Origin: CAVORD01 sp963698535
GTDB lineage: Bacteria; Bacteroidota; Bacteroidia; Bacteroidales; VadinHA17
Assembly: GCA_963698535.1 (NCBI GenBank)
Contig: CAVORD010000001.1
Location: 744,001-808,000 of the forward strand
Direction of reading: 5' to 3'
DNA length: 64,000 bases
Shown here: in pieces, positions 1 through 8,324 of the stretch
Layout of the letters: each line of letters starts with the position of its first letter
Numbering within the stretch: the stretch's first letter is position 1
Position numbers and translations under genes: made by a program
The notes under the pieces: model-generated
Databases searched by the model: none
The model's input: the letters and a program-made list of their open reading frames with translations, nothing else
Told to the model about the DNA's origin: nothing

Positions 1-1
1 G

Positions 2-766
2 GAGCCCAGGGAGGGTAACCCTTATCCCCGCATGGCTGAAACAGCATCGGGAATGCTCAATGCCGTTGGCCTCCAGAACAAGGGAATAGATTATTTCGAG
101 GAGAAGATCTACCCGGTGATCAAAAGGTATGATACAAACATTATCGTTAATGTCAACGGCAATACGATAGAAGATTATGTGGAACTGTCTAAACGGATAG
201 GTGCTCTCGATAAAGTACCTGCCATCGAACTGAATATCTCATGTCCCAATGTAAAACAGGGGGGAATGGTCTTTGGGACTCAACCCGATATGGCACGTGA
301 GGTAATAAGGGCCGTAAGAAAAGTATATGATAAAACCCTCATTGTCAAGTTATCGCCTAATGTAACCGACATTACTGAATTTGCCAGGATCTCCGAGGAG
401 GAGGGTGCCGATGCTCTCTCTTTAGTGAATACCCTGCTGGGTATGACGATTGATTCGAGAACAAGAAGACCAGGATTGTCGACTGTTACCGGAGGTTTGT
501 CAGGACCAGCCATCAAGCCTGTAGCTTTAAGAATGGTCTGGCAGGTTTTCAAGGCTGTAAAAATCCCAATAATGGGAATGGGCGGAATTATGAACGGGGA
601 AGATGCTGTCGAATTCATGATAGCCGGATCGGCCGCAGTTCAGGTTGGAACCGCTTCTTTTGTCAACCCAATGGCTCCTCTGGAGATACGAAATTACATA
701 GGCGACTACCTCTCCGCTAACGGATATACTGCTGCTGCTTCTCTCACAGGATCTCTCATCGTCTGA
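2..766 (+). CDS. pyrD: Dihydroorotate dehydrogenase, catalytic subunit (class 1B), 5' end missing
   Basis: Oxidises dihydroorotate to orotate in pyrimidine synthesis, using FMN; class 1B enzymes pass electrons to NAD through a PyrK partner. The frame is open from base 2 and reads PREGNPYPRMAETASGMLN before the first ATG at 32, matching the conserved middle of the family, so the true start lies outside the window. Visible motifs are NISCPN, which carries the class 1B catalytic Cys, the substrate and FMN segments around VNTLLGM and GGLSG, and the C-terminal phosphate-binding part GMGGIMNGEDAVEFMIAGSAAVQVGTA. The C-terminus looks complete. PyrK would be expected just upstream. The family call is secure; the 1B subclass rests on the Cys. 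Confidence 0.93.
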   Translation, partial: EPREGNPYPRMAETASGMLNAVGLQNKGIDYFEEKIYPVIKRYDTNIIVNVNGNTIEDYVELSKRIGALDKVPAIELNISCPNVKQGGMVFGTQPDMAREVIRAVRKVYDKTLIVKLSPNVTDITEFARISEEEGADALSLVNTLLGMTIDSRTRRPGLSTVTGGLSGPAIKPVALRMVWQVFKAVKIPIMGMGGIMNGEDAVEFMIAGSAAVQVGTASFVNPMAPLEIRNYIGDYLSANGYTAAASLTGSLIV

Positions 767-825
767 TCCTGCTTAAGAAATATCGGTTATAATTAATATT
801 ATTATGAAAATTAAAGATTTAGCTT

Positions 826-833
826 TAATTTTG
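826..833 (+). promoter_or_regulatory. Probable -7 element (TAATTTTG) of the lrp gene
   Basis: TAATTTTG fits the Bacteroidota -7 consensus TAnnTTTG and lies 48 bp before the ATG of the Lrp/AsnC gene. No good TTTG -33 element stands 19-21 bp upstream, so this is a weak call. Confidence 0.4.
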
Positions 834-880
834 TAATAATTATAGTTCTCATTATCCATATACATATAAATATTTAAGCT

Positions 881-1357
881 ATGAGCGATAATCAAAATAT
901 TGATGCTCTCGACAGAAAGATTCTTGACATCATCACAAAAAATGCCCGTATTCCATACCTGGAGGTAGCAAAAGAGTGCGGTGTTTCAGGGGCTGCTATC
1001 CACCAAAGGGTTCAACGTCTTATAAGGGTAGGTGTTATTACAGGGTCTGAGTTCAAGGTCTCGCCCGCCCTGGTTGGATTCAGTACATGTGCCTATGTTG
1101 GAATATTTCTGGATCAGCCTGGCAGATACAGGGCTGTGGTCAATGCTGTTAAGGAGATATCTGAAGTGATCGAATGTCACTATACAACAGGTAATTACAG
1201 CCTCTTCCTAAAGGTCTATGCCAGAGACAACGAACATCTCAGGGAGATACTTACCGACCGGATCCAAAAGGTTCCCGGAATTACCCGTACCGAGACTCTC
1301 ATCTCTCTTGAAGAGTCGATAAACAGACAGATACCGGTTCTGTCGATTGAAAAATAG
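881..1357 (+). CDS. Lrp/AsnC family transcriptional regulator
   Basis: Cytoplasmic DNA-binding regulator of the feast/famine type, usually sensing an amino acid. The 158-residue length is normal. Residues 8-65 form the AsnC-type HTH (LDRKILDIITKNARIPYLEVAKECGVS, continuing to VQRLIRVGVI), and residues 75-150 form the RAM/ACT-like ligand and oligomer domain, with the expected hydrophobic strands and a CHYTTGNYSLFLKV core. It is transcribed alone and ends at a strong hairpin shared with the convergent propeller gene. Effector and targets cannot be read from sequence. Lrp proteins commonly autoregulate, but no clear operator was seen. Confidence 0.93.
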   Translation: MSDNQNIDALDRKILDIITKNARIPYLEVAKECGVSGAAIHQRVQRLIRVGVITGSEFKVSPALVGFSTCAYVGIFLDQPGRYRAVVNAVKEISEVIECHYTTGNYSLFLKVYARDNEHLREILTDRIQKVPGITRTETLISLEESINRQIPVLSIEK

Positions 1358-1393
1358 AAAAAGGGGGTGTCCGGAAAGACCCCCCTTTTTTTT
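1358..1393. terminator. Bidirectional Rho-independent terminator
   Basis: An A5G5 arm and a C6T8 arm around a 12-base loop form a strong hairpin with a T-run on either strand. It sits between the convergent lrp gene and the propeller gene and can terminate both. Confidence 0.85.
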
Positions 1394-1409
1394 ATTACTT
1401 CTTCTTCAA

Positions 1410-4400
1410 CTACTCCTTCTTCCAGTCGGGCAGTCGTCCGGGTGTAAGCGGAGCACCCATAGCGGCAAGTCTCTTATCCATTGCATTGAACTTATCATTC
1501 AGTGACTTAACCCGTTCAAGGATAGGAGCAAACTCGTCTGCTGCTATGTCGTAGTTCCTTAATGATGTTCCGGTTACATCGGATGTTGATCCAATCACAT
1601 CAAAAATGGCATTCCTGCTTCGTGATCTTACTGAGTAAACATCATCCATATCAAGCGGACCGGCTAGCGGGTCGCCGTTAAGCATGATCTGTACCTCTTT
1701 TAACCCGTTTTCAAGCTCTTTTACTTCATTCATAAGCAATTGTGCCTCCTGACCCCTGAAAGCCTTTACGGCGGCCTTATAAGGAGCAATTTTGCCCTCC
1801 ATCTCTGAAACAGATGCTGAAACCGCCCTGATGGCATTATCCAGTTTCAGGGCCTTCATCTTGAATTCGGTCATAGCCTTCCTGTCATTCGCCGGTATAG
1901 TTCTGTTATTCAACTCTTTCACTTCGAATGCCACTTTGCTTCCAAGCTCCGACATCTTGCCTTTCCTGTTTTCTGCCATTGCAACATAATACTTACCAGG
2001 CAGCACAAAAACATTTGATGATGGCAACGAGACGGCAGGAGCCTCATTGCGTGCAGTAACTGAATAATCGGCAGGGTAGGTAAGGTCCCAGGTTATTTTG
2101 TTGATGCCTTTTTTTAATGGCGACCTCAATTCCCTTACGAAGTTGCCATTCTCATCGCTAATAGTAAAGATCAGGTAAGATGGCAACTCTTCCTCCTCCA
2201 TCCGATACTGCTCCGGTGTTGGATAAGGGATAACTTCACCCTTCTTGAATGCCTCTTTCTCACGGCTTTCCCGCTCAGCTTTTAGTGACCTTACATCATC
2301 CTTCAGCCAATAGGTAAAAACAGCACCCTGCTCACGGTTAGGAACGCTGAAATAGTCCTCTCCCTGAAATCCCTTCTCTTTTGTTCCCAGTCCGCCCAGT
2401 GGTCTCCATGTGTTGAACATCAGGGCATCCCTGACTTTAAAGATGTGTCCTGCAGAACCGATTATGGCACTGTTAATCTCGCGCATCGGGGAATAGTCGT
2501 CCAGTACATAGAATCCCCGGCCGAATGTTGCCACAACCACATCATTCTCTCTCTCCTGGATGGCAATATCCCTTATGTTAATTGTGGGTATTCCGTTCTT
2601 CAGCTGTTTCCAGCTTTTGCCTCCGTTCAGGGTAACAAACAGACCATATTCGGTCCCGGCAAACAGTATATCACCTTTAACATGATCCTGTTCAAGCGCA
2701 TATACAGCCCCTTCCGGCAGGTTACCGCTGATGGAGGACCAGCTGTTGCCCTTATCGCTGCTCTTATAAATATATGGTTTGAAGTCGCCTGACTTATGGT
2801 TGTTGAAGACGGCATAAACCACATTCCGATCGTGCTTGTCGGCAATGAGATCATAAACGAATGTATATTCAGGAACTCCCGGGAATCTGTTCACCTGTCT
2901 CCAGCTCTTACCACCATCCTCTGTGATACTTATCTGGCCATCATCGGTACCGGCATAGATCAGTCCTTTTACAAGACGCGACTCATCCAGTGATACTATA
3001 GCTCCATAGCGTGATGTTGATCCGTTCTTGGCTACAGCGTCCATCGGCCACACCTTACCCATGACCGGCCAGAGGTTTCTGTCGATATTTCTGTCGAGGT
3101 CATCGCTTATTACCTCCCAGGAGTCGCCCCTGTCGGTACTCTTAAAGAGCTTGTTAGCAGCAAAATAGAGTGTTTTGCTATCGTGTGGACTGACCATTAT
3201 CGGTGCATCCCAGTTCCAGTTGTACTCTTTCTCACCCTTTCGCGGCTTGGGCTGTATGTCGGTAAACTCACCGCTTCTCTTATCGAACCTTGAGATACTT
3301 CCGTGCTGGGCCTGGGCGTAAACGATGTTAGGGTCGGTAGGATCGACAACCGACTCAAAACCGTCGCCTGTGACCGTCACGATCCAGTCTGACGATACAA
3401 TACCATGATCGCTTAGCGTATTTGAAGGTCCAACCAGACTGTAATTATCCTGTGTGCCACCCATTACGTTGTAAAAGGGGAAAGCATTATCCACACTTAC
3501 CTTATAGAACTGAGTTACAGGCAGATTGGTGAACATCCTCCAGTTTTCATTATCGAACGACTCATAAACACCGCCATCGGTACCCTCAATAACATGGTTA
3601 TTATCGAGCGGATCGATCCAGAGACAGTGATTATCGTAATGTTTGCTCTTTTCTCCCCTCATACGGAAGGTTGCACCTCCGTCATCAGTCACCATGGTAA
3701 AGGTATTCATCAGATAGACCCTGTCGGGGTTTACCGGATCGGCAACAAGCTCCTGGTAGTAGTTTCCGCTTGAAACCATGCTGCTTCGCCTTTCCCATGA
3801 GGCACCACGGTCGGTGCTGCGATAAAATCCTCCTTTGCCCTCCTGAGCCTCCACCACTGCGTAGATCTTCTCCGGATCGGCAGGTGAAATGGCCAATCCT
3901 ATTCTTCCCTTGTCGCCCGATGGCAAACCGCTGTTAATGGTAACCCATGTTTTACCGGCATCGACAGATTTGTAGATGCCCGATTCAGGACCACCACCAA
4001 GGTAGGTCCACTGCCTGCGTCTCCTCTGATGAGCAGCTGCATACAGTACGTCGGGATTACGTGGATCCATATGCACTTCATTGAAACCTGTGTTTTCGCT
4101 GACATAAAGCACTTTCTCCCATGTTTTACCTCCGTCGGTGGTCTTGTAGATACCCCTGTCACCACCCTCGCTCCAGACAGGTCCGTAGGCCGCAACATAT
4201 ACTATATCTGAATTTCTCGGATCGATAGTTACCATACCGATATGTTCCGACTTCTTAAGACCGACATTGGTCCAGCTCTTGCCGCCATTGACCGATTTAT
4301 AGAGGCCATCTCCGTAGGAGAGGCTTCTCTGGTTGTTGTTCTCACCGGTGCCTACCCATACAACATTGGAGTTATTGGGGTCGATTGTAACACAACCTAT

Positions 4401-4718
4401 TGAATATGAGCCCTCGTTATCAAAGATAGGATCGAAGGTTATACCCCCGTTAATTGTTTTCCACACACCGCCGGCTGCGGCTGCAACATAAAATTCCTTA
4501 TTATTCTTCGGGTTTACTGCTAAATCAGATATCCTTCCCGAGGTAAGAGCCGGACCGATGGTCCTTAGTTTAAATGCTGAAAGTGAAACTGCTTCTACAG
4601 GATCAGGCTGACTTTTAGTCTCCTGAACCTTTGATTTAGGCTTCTGCCCGTATAACATTGATAATGAAATTATTAATGTTAGCAGAAGAATCGTTGTTTT
4701 TCGCAATAATCTATTCAT
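1410..4718 (-). CDS. Secreted sortilin/VPS10-type Asp-box beta-propeller protein
   Basis: Exported 1102-residue protein starting with a signal peptide (residues 1-24, MNRLLRKTTILLLTLIISLS then MLYGQ). It carries at least nine Asp-box/BNR motifs (S/T-x-D/N-x-G-x-S/T-W: SVNGGKSW, TTDGGKTW, SVDAGKTW, STDRGASW, STDRGDSW, TEDGGKSW, SSDKGNSW, TLNGGKSW), so residues 40-760 form one or two propellers like those of Vps10/sortilin and photosystem assembly factors. A FlgD-like Ig segment (NGNFVRELRSPLKKGINKITW) follows, then a helical C-terminal region. No sialidase arginine triad was evident, so it is unlikely to be a sialidase. It lies alone between a terminator and the tRNA unit. Such proteins are abundant in Bacteroidota; the ligand is unknown. 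Confidence 0.85.
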   Translation of the reverse strand: MNRLLRKTTILLLTLIISLSMLYGQKPKSKVQETKSQPDPVEAVSLSAFKLRTIGPALTSGRISDLAVNPKNNKEFYVAAAAGGVWKTINGGITFDPIFDNEGSYSIGCVTIDPNNSNVVWVGTGENNNQRSLSYGDGLYKSVNGGKSWTNVGLKKSEHIGMVTIDPRNSDIVYVAAYGPVWSEGGDRGIYKTTDGGKTWEKVLYVSENTGFNEVHMDPRNPDVLYAAAHQRRRRQWTYLGGGPESGIYKSVDAGKTWVTINSGLPSGDKGRIGLAISPADPEKIYAVVEAQEGKGGFYRSTDRGASWERRSSMVSSGNYYQELVADPVNPDRVYLMNTFTMVTDDGGATFRMRGEKSKHYDNHCLWIDPLDNNHVIEGTDGGVYESFDNENWRMFTNLPVTQFYKVSVDNAFPFYNVMGGTQDNYSLVGPSNTLSDHGIVSSDWIVTVTGDGFESVVDPTDPNIVYAQAQHGSISRFDKRSGEFTDIQPKPRKGEKEYNWNWDAPIMVSPHDSKTLYFAANKLFKSTDRGDSWEVISDDLDRNIDRNLWPVMGKVWPMDAVAKNGSTSRYGAIVSLDESRLVKGLIYAGTDDGQISITEDGGKSWRQVNRFPGVPEYTFVYDLIADKHDRNVVYAVFNNHKSGDFKPYIYKSSDKGNSWSSISGNLPEGAVYALEQDHVKGDILFAGTEYGLFVTLNGGKSWKQLKNGIPTINIRDIAIQERENDVVVATFGRGFYVLDDYSPMREINSAIIGSAGHIFKVRDALMFNTWRPLGGLGTKEKGFQGEDYFSVPNREQGAVFTYWLKDDVRSLKAERESREKEAFKKGEVIPYPTPEQYRMEEEELPSYLIFTISDENGNFVRELRSPLKKGINKITWDLTYPADYSVTARNEAPAVSLPSSNVFVLPGKYYVAMAENRKGKMSELGSKVAFEVKELNNRTIPANDRKAMTEFKMKALKLDNAIRAVSASVSEMEGKIAPYKAAVKAFRGQEAQLLMNEVKELENGLKEVQIMLNGDPLAGPLDMDDVYSVRSRSRNAIFDVIGSTSDVTGTSLRNYDIAADEFAPILERVKSLNDKFNAMDKRLAAMGAPLTPGRLPDWKKE

Positions 4719-4805
4719 CCTGTTGATTTTGGTTTAAGCTACAATATAATAAAACCTCAGGTGATCAAAGGTGAAAAAAGGTTAAAAGTAGGAGTGAGGA
4801 GAAAA

Positions 4806-4834
4806 CCTGCAACCTGCAACTTGCAACTTGCAAC
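4806..4834. repeat. Heptamer tandem repeat, unit CAACYTG (about 4 copies)
   Basis: Four near-perfect 7-bp units just before the tRNA terminator. The same unit recurs at 22823-22890 and 33853-33873, and it belongs to the window-wide set of 7-bp intergenic arrays. Confidence 0.8.
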
Positions 4835-4837
4835 AAA

Positions 4838-4869
4838 TAAAAAAAGCCGCAATACTGCGGCTTTTTTTA
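4838..4869 (-). terminator. Terminator of the tRNA-Lys transcript
   Basis: GCCGCA and TGCGGC arms (4846-4851 and 4856-4861) with a 4-base loop, flanked by an A-run and a T-run. Read on the minus strand it lies just after the tRNA 3' end. Confidence 0.85.
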
Positions 4870-4872
4870 TTG

Positions 4873-4945
4873 TGATCCAGCTGGGGCTCGAACCCAGGAC
4901 CCCATCCTTAAAAGGGATGTGCTCTACCAACTGAGCTACTGAATC
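4873..4945 (-). tRNA. tRNA-Lys, anticodon TTT
   Basis: On the minus strand a full cloverleaf can be folded. The acceptor arms are GATTCAG and CTGGATC with one G-T pair and discriminator A; the D arm is GCTC/GAGC with loop AGTTGGTA; the anticodon stem is CATCC/GGATG around CTTTTAA (TTT = Lys); the T arm is CTGGG/CCCAG around TTCGAGC. CCA is not encoded. It is transcribed after a tRNA-like pseudogene and ends at the hairpin at 4838-4869. Confidence 0.96.
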
Positions 4946-4962
4946 ATTACATTATTTCAAAA

Positions 4963-5015
4963 GATCCAGGACCCTCCCGCCTTGCGGGATGCTCTACCAA
5001 CTGAGCTACTGAATC
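4963..5015 (-). pseudogene. tRNA-Lys-like remnant lacking a T arm
   Basis: Bases 4991-5015 are identical to 4921-4945 of the tRNA-Lys gene, covering the acceptor 5' strand, D arm and start of the anticodon arm. The acceptor 3' strand (CTGGATC) is also kept. The anticodon arm is replaced by a palindrome, TCCCGC-AAG-GCGGGA, with no Lys anticodon, and the T arm is gone. The missing 17 bases lie between two CTGG copies in the intact gene, which suits a slippage deletion. At 53 nt it cannot be a normal tRNA. It sits between the promoter and the functional tRNA, so it should be transcribed as a leader. Confidence 0.75.
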
Positions 5016-5035
5016 CTCCTCCTTTTTTGCAGGTG

Positions 5036-5066
5036 CAAATGTATCGTTATTTTTTTTATGTTACAA
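5036..5066 (-). promoter_or_regulatory. Promoter of the tRNA-Lys unit
   Basis: On the minus strand a TTG -33 element (5064-5066), a 20-bp spacer and TACATTTG as -7 (5036-5043) match the Bacteroidota sigma-A consensus. The predicted transcript begins just before the tRNA-like remnant. Confidence 0.7.
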
Positions 5067-5122
5067 GCAAAAAATAATGTTTTTACCTGGCCTTTGACTT
5101 TTTTTTAGTTACCCTTAAAAGC

Positions 5123-5130
5123 TATCTTTG
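5123..5130 (+). promoter_or_regulatory. -7 element (TATCTTTG) of the SDR gene
   Basis: A perfect TAnnTTTG match 26 bp before the ATG. The nearest TTTG upstream (5093-5096) is 26 bp away, longer than usual. Confidence 0.55.
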
Positions 5131-5156
5131 TTTAAACCTTTTATAAAGACATTTTT

Positions 5157-5984
5157 ATGTTTGAAAAGTTCAGGGACAAAGTTATAATAATTACGGGAGC
5201 ATCATCAGGTATTGGTCTGGCTACCGTAAAAGAATTTGCTTCTGCAGGCAGCAAGGTTGTTATGGCTGCACGCTCCTCTGAGAAACTGGACCTCATTGCG
5301 GCTGAAATAAAGGCAGCAGGAGGAGAAGTTTTCCCTGTAGTGACAGACGTATCGATAGAGGAGGATTGCAAAAGGCTTATCGATAAGACCATAGAAAAAT
5401 ATGGCAGGATCGATATCCTGGTAAATAATGCCGGCATAAGCATGCGGGCTCTCTTTATCGAGACGGATATTCAAGTTCTTAAAAAGGTTATGGATGTCAA
5501 CTTCTGGGGTACGGTATACTGTACAAAATTTGCCTTGCCATATCTCCTCCTGTCGCACGGCTCACTGGTTGGGGTCTCTTCTGTTGCCGGCTTCCATGGT
5601 ATGCCGGCCAGATCAGGTTATTCCGCATCCAAGTTTGCCATGCACGGCTTCCTGGAATCAGTAAGGATAGAAAACCTCAAGAAGAATCTGCACGTAATGA
5701 TCATCGCCCCGGGATTCACTGCTTCTGAAGTCAGGGTAAATGCCCTTACCGCCGACGGAACACCTCAGGGTGTATCTCCCAGAGAGGAGAAAAAGATGAT
5801 GCAACCGGAGTATGTGGCCAGATGGATACTGAAAGGAATTGTCAAGAAAAAAAGGAATAAGCTTCTGACCATGGATGGCCGGCTAACAGCCCTCTTCCAG
5901 CGTATTTCACCACTCCTTATAGATAAGATATTCTTCAGCGAGCTCTCCAAAGAGCCTGACAGCCCTCTTCTCAGGGCCAAATAG
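5157..5984 (+). CDS. Short-chain dehydrogenase/reductase (SDR) family protein
   Basis: NAD(P)(H)-dependent cytoplasmic oxidoreductase of 275 residues, the usual classical-SDR length. It has the Rossmann glycine motif TGASSGIG (13-20), NNAG (90-93), a catalytic SS after the central strand (141-142) and YSASK (Y155, K159). AARSSEKL after strand 2 suggests NADP preference. The C-terminal extension, with basic KKKRNKLL, resembles the DHRS7-like subgroup. It is a single gene with its own promoter. Substrate cannot be told. Confidence 0.92.
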   Translation: MFEKFRDKVIIITGASSGIGLATVKEFASAGSKVVMAARSSEKLDLIAAEIKAAGGEVFPVVTDVSIEEDCKRLIDKTIEKYGRIDILVNNAGISMRALFIETDIQVLKKVMDVNFWGTVYCTKFALPYLLLSHGSLVGVSSVAGFHGMPARSGYSASKFAMHGFLESVRIENLKKNLHVMIIAPGFTASEVRVNALTADGTPQGVSPREEKKMMQPEYVARWILKGIVKKKRNKLLTMDGRLTALFQRISPLLIDKIFFSELSKEPDSPLLRAK

Positions 5985-6055
5985 GTTTTTTTCACTTATT
6001 ATGTTATAAATTCTTCGCTCATTCGTCATCTTGTTGTAATCGTAAAATTAACAAG

Positions 6056-6571
6056 ATGAAAAGAGTATTATTGACACTTACAACCGGACTGTTACTAACT
6101 GCCTTATCGTGCGGACAAAGTTCCGTTGACAACCTGTTCAGCATGTATGGCGGAAGGCCCGGCTACGTCACCGTCTCAATAAACGGAAGTATCATAAAAC
6201 TGGCTTCGGCCCTCGATGAAGAGGATGCCGACCTACAGAAGCTGGCCAGCAAGGTTACAGGGATCAGGATACTGGCGCGTGAGGATGAGTCGGGTGACAC
6301 TGAAGATTTCTACAGCAAGGTATATCCTGAGCTGCAAAGATCAGGTTATGAAGAGTTCATGCTCATAACCAGTTCCGATTCGAAGGTCGCATTCATGGCA
6401 AAGGGTAATGGGAAAAAACTTACCGACATGATACTTCTTGTGGGAGGCGACGACAGTGCAATTATTCAGGTAACAGGCTCTTTTACAATGGATGATGCTA
6501 AAAACATCTCCTCCGGCGTGGGTAAAAGCTCAGGGATAGAAGCCCTCTCAAAGAGTGGCACCGGCAGATAA
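6056..6571 (+). CDS. DUF4252 exported protein (first of two)
   Basis: A 171-residue protein with a signal peptide ending near LLTALSCGQSS; the Cys may be lipidated. Family features are the opening VDNLFSMYGGRPGYVTVSINGS, a middle SKVTGIRILAR and a C-terminal ILLVGGDDSAIIQVTGSFTMDD segment, all mirrored in the second DUF4252 protein at 7702. It lies 38 bp before the ECF sigma gene and is probably the first gene of a four-gene operon. DUF4252 proteins have no known activity. The operon context suggests an envelope output or sensor of the sigma system, which is inference. Confidence 0.85.
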   Translation: MKRVLLTLTTGLLLTALSCGQSSVDNLFSMYGGRPGYVTVSINGSIIKLASALDEEDADLQKLASKVTGIRILAREDESGDTEDFYSKVYPELQRSGYEEFMLITSSDSKVAFMAKGNGKKLTDMILLVGGDDSAIIQVTGSFTMDDAKNISSGVGKSSGIEALSKSGTGR

Positions 6572-6609
6572 TTTTAATATCTTTATGGTAACATCGCCGG
6601 GTGCGAACA

Positions 6610-7125
6610 ATGACCAGAGAAGAGTTTAAGGAATTATTCCTCCCAATGAGCAGAAAGCTATATGCTATCTCCTTCCGCTTCCTCAGAAACAAAGAGGAGG
6701 CGGAAGATGCCGTTCAGGAGGTTTACCTGAAGCTATGGAAGATGAGGGCTACATTGGCGGGATACAAGAATCCTGCCGCCCTTGCAATAACAATGATAAA
6801 AAATCTGTCACTCGACATGCTTAGAAAAAACAGACCTGAAGCAATCCCAGACGGAAGGGGATTAAATGAGCAAGGAGATGGGATGTCACCTCTGGCATTA
6901 CTTGAGAACAGTGAGTCGTTTATGTTGATTAACAAGTTAATAGAAAAGCTACCAGAGCAACAGAAAGAGGCTATCAGAATGCATGATATTGATGGCCTGA
7001 ATTATTCGGAAATGGAGGAGATGACAGGTATCAATGCCAGTACCTTAAGGGTTAATCTCTCCAGGGCAAGACAGAGTATAAGGGTGCATTTAACAAATAT
7101 CTATAATGGACAAGAAAAGAATTGA
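6610..7125 (+). CDS. RNA polymerase ECF-type sigma factor
   Basis: Sigma-70 family factor with only regions 2 and 4. Region 2 (residues 8-75) contains AISFRFLRNKEEAEDAVQEVYLKLWK; region 4 (110-165) contains LPEQQKEAIRMHDIDGLNYSEMEEMTGINASTLRVNLSRARQSIR. ATG at 6610 is preferred over GTG at 6601 because the conserved part begins just after it. Its 3' end overlaps the next gene by 20 bp, so sigma and the membrane protein are translationally coupled. It is related to the second ECF factor at 58957. It probably activates its own operon. Confidence 0.92.
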   Translation: MTREEFKELFLPMSRKLYAISFRFLRNKEEAEDAVQEVYLKLWKMRATLAGYKNPAALAITMIKNLSLDMLRKNRPEAIPDGRGLNEQGDGMSPLALLENSESFMLINKLIEKLPEQQKEAIRMHDIDGLNYSEMEEMTGINASTLRVNLSRARQSIRVHLTNIYNGQEKN

Positions 7126-7702
7126 GGATCTGATCAGGAAGTACTTCGCTGCGGAAACGACAGAGCAGGAGGAGCAGGAACTGATTATTTTCTTCTCAGA
7201 TGAAGAGGGGATGAAGCTTTTCCCTGTGGAGGGACTCTATTTTAGTCAACTGGCGCTGTTAAGTGAGGTTCCTGAGCCATCCGAAAATTTTGAAGAGAGA
7301 ATTTTATCAGCTATCCCTCAGGAGCAATCAAAGAAATCAGCAGTCACCAGATGGTTGCTGCCATATACCGCATCAGCGGCTGCGGCAGTGCTTGCGGCCG
7401 TTATGATATCTCAACTTTTTTTCAACCAGGGTCAACAGCTTAAAGATACCTTCGAAGACCCGCAACTGGCATATGCCGAGACAATGAAGACACTCAGGCT
7501 TGTCGCCGACAACCTGAATATGGGTATGAGTTCCGGAAAAAGTTCCATCAATGAAATTCAAATGCTCACGTCAATTCCGGCAAAAGAACTCTCTTCGCTT
7601 CAATCTGCGGAGAATTATACAAGAGATAAACTAAAGCCTATCAATAACTTAAAAAAGGCTACCTCTCTGTTCAATTTAGATAATACTGAAAATCCAAAAT
7701 AA
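7106..7702 (+). CDS. Single-pass membrane protein, candidate anti-sigma factor
   Basis: A 198-residue protein with an acidic N-terminal cytoplasmic part, one membrane helix (about 89-106, PYTASAAAAVLAAVMISQLFF) and a periplasmic tail. No zinc-binding HxxxCxxC motif is present, so it is not a ZAS-type anti-sigma. Its position, overlapping the sigma gene by 20 bp and sharing one base with the next ATG, and its topology suggest a membrane partner of the ECF factor. The protein at 59459 has the same layout and context. No homologous family was recognised. Confidence 0.7.
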   Translation: MDKKRIEDLIRKYFAAETTEQEEQELIIFFSDEEGMKLFPVEGLYFSQLALLSEVPEPSENFEERILSAIPQEQSKKSAVTRWLLPYTASAAAAVLAAVMISQLFFNQGQQLKDTFEDPQLAYAETMKTLRLVADNLNMGMSSGKSSINEIQMLTSIPAKELSSLQSAENYTRDKLKPINNLKKATSLFNLDNTENPK

Positions 7703-8232
7703 TGAAAAAGCTACTACTATTCGCCGTTATGGTTATCGTGGGACTGAGTGCTTCAGCACAAAAAAACCCCATCGATGAGATATTTGACAAGTACTCCGGG
7801 ATGGATGGTTTCACGACTGTCTTTATTTCGAGCAGGATGTTCTCAATGTTTGCAGGGGTTGACAGTTCAGACCCTGAATTTACAGAACTCATGAACCGAC
7901 TTAAATCGATAAGGATACTCTCTGTTGAGGATACCGTAAAGTACGCTAAAGTAGATTTCCATGCAGAGCTGGGAAAGAAGGTCGACTATAAGAGCTATGA
8001 GGATCTTATGATAGTCAAAAGTGGAGCTAAAACTGTCCGCTTTATGGTAAAATATAACGGTGATCGCTTCTCCGAGTTGCTGATGGTTACCTCTGGCGGC
8101 GGCAGCGGTAGTACTCTGATTTCAATTAAGGGCGATCTCGATATGAATAACATCTCCAGCATCTCCAAAAGCATGGGCATTGAGGAGATGAAGGCTCTTG
8201 AAAAGGGTAACAGTAATACACAAAAGAAATAA
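7702..8232 (+). CDS. DUF4252 exported protein (second of two)
   Basis: A 176-residue protein with a clear signal peptide (MKKLLLFAVMVIVGLSASAQ) followed by the family pattern IDEIFDKYSGMDGFTTVFISSRMFSMF, LKSIRILSVED and SELLMVTSGGGSGSTLISIKGDLDMNN. It is clearly paralogous to the protein at 6056 but divergent. The start codon overlaps the stop of the membrane protein gene (TAATG), so translation is coupled. It is the last gene of the operon and is followed by a strong terminator. It is expected in the periplasm or outer membrane. Confidence 0.88.
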   Translation: MKKLLLFAVMVIVGLSASAQKNPIDEIFDKYSGMDGFTTVFISSRMFSMFAGVDSSDPEFTELMNRLKSIRILSVEDTVKYAKVDFHAELGKKVDYKSYEDLMIVKSGAKTVRFMVKYNGDRFSELLMVTSGGGSGSTLISIKGDLDMNNISSISKSMGIEEMKALEKGNSNTQKK

Positions 8233-8286
8233 GTTCTCCCTGAACAGAGTCAGATTGCAACCAATTTGGTTTGCATAACGTCTAAT

Positions 8287-8323
8287 AACCGTACAGGTTG
8301 TGTTATCAACCGGTGCGGTTTTT
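8287..8323 (+). terminator. Terminator of the DUF4252/ECF sigma operon
   Basis: Two 14-base arms (8287-8300 and 8307-8320), paired except for one mismatch and one G-T pair, with a 6-base loop, run into T5. The next promoter begins two bases later. Confidence 0.85.
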
Positions 8324-8324
8324 C

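Noticed and set aside
1410..4718. Sialidase or exo-alpha-sialidase call for the Asp-box protein
   Set aside because: Asp boxes are present, but the arginine triad and the tyrosine/glutamate pair of sialidases were not evident; a sortilin/VPS10-type propeller fits better.
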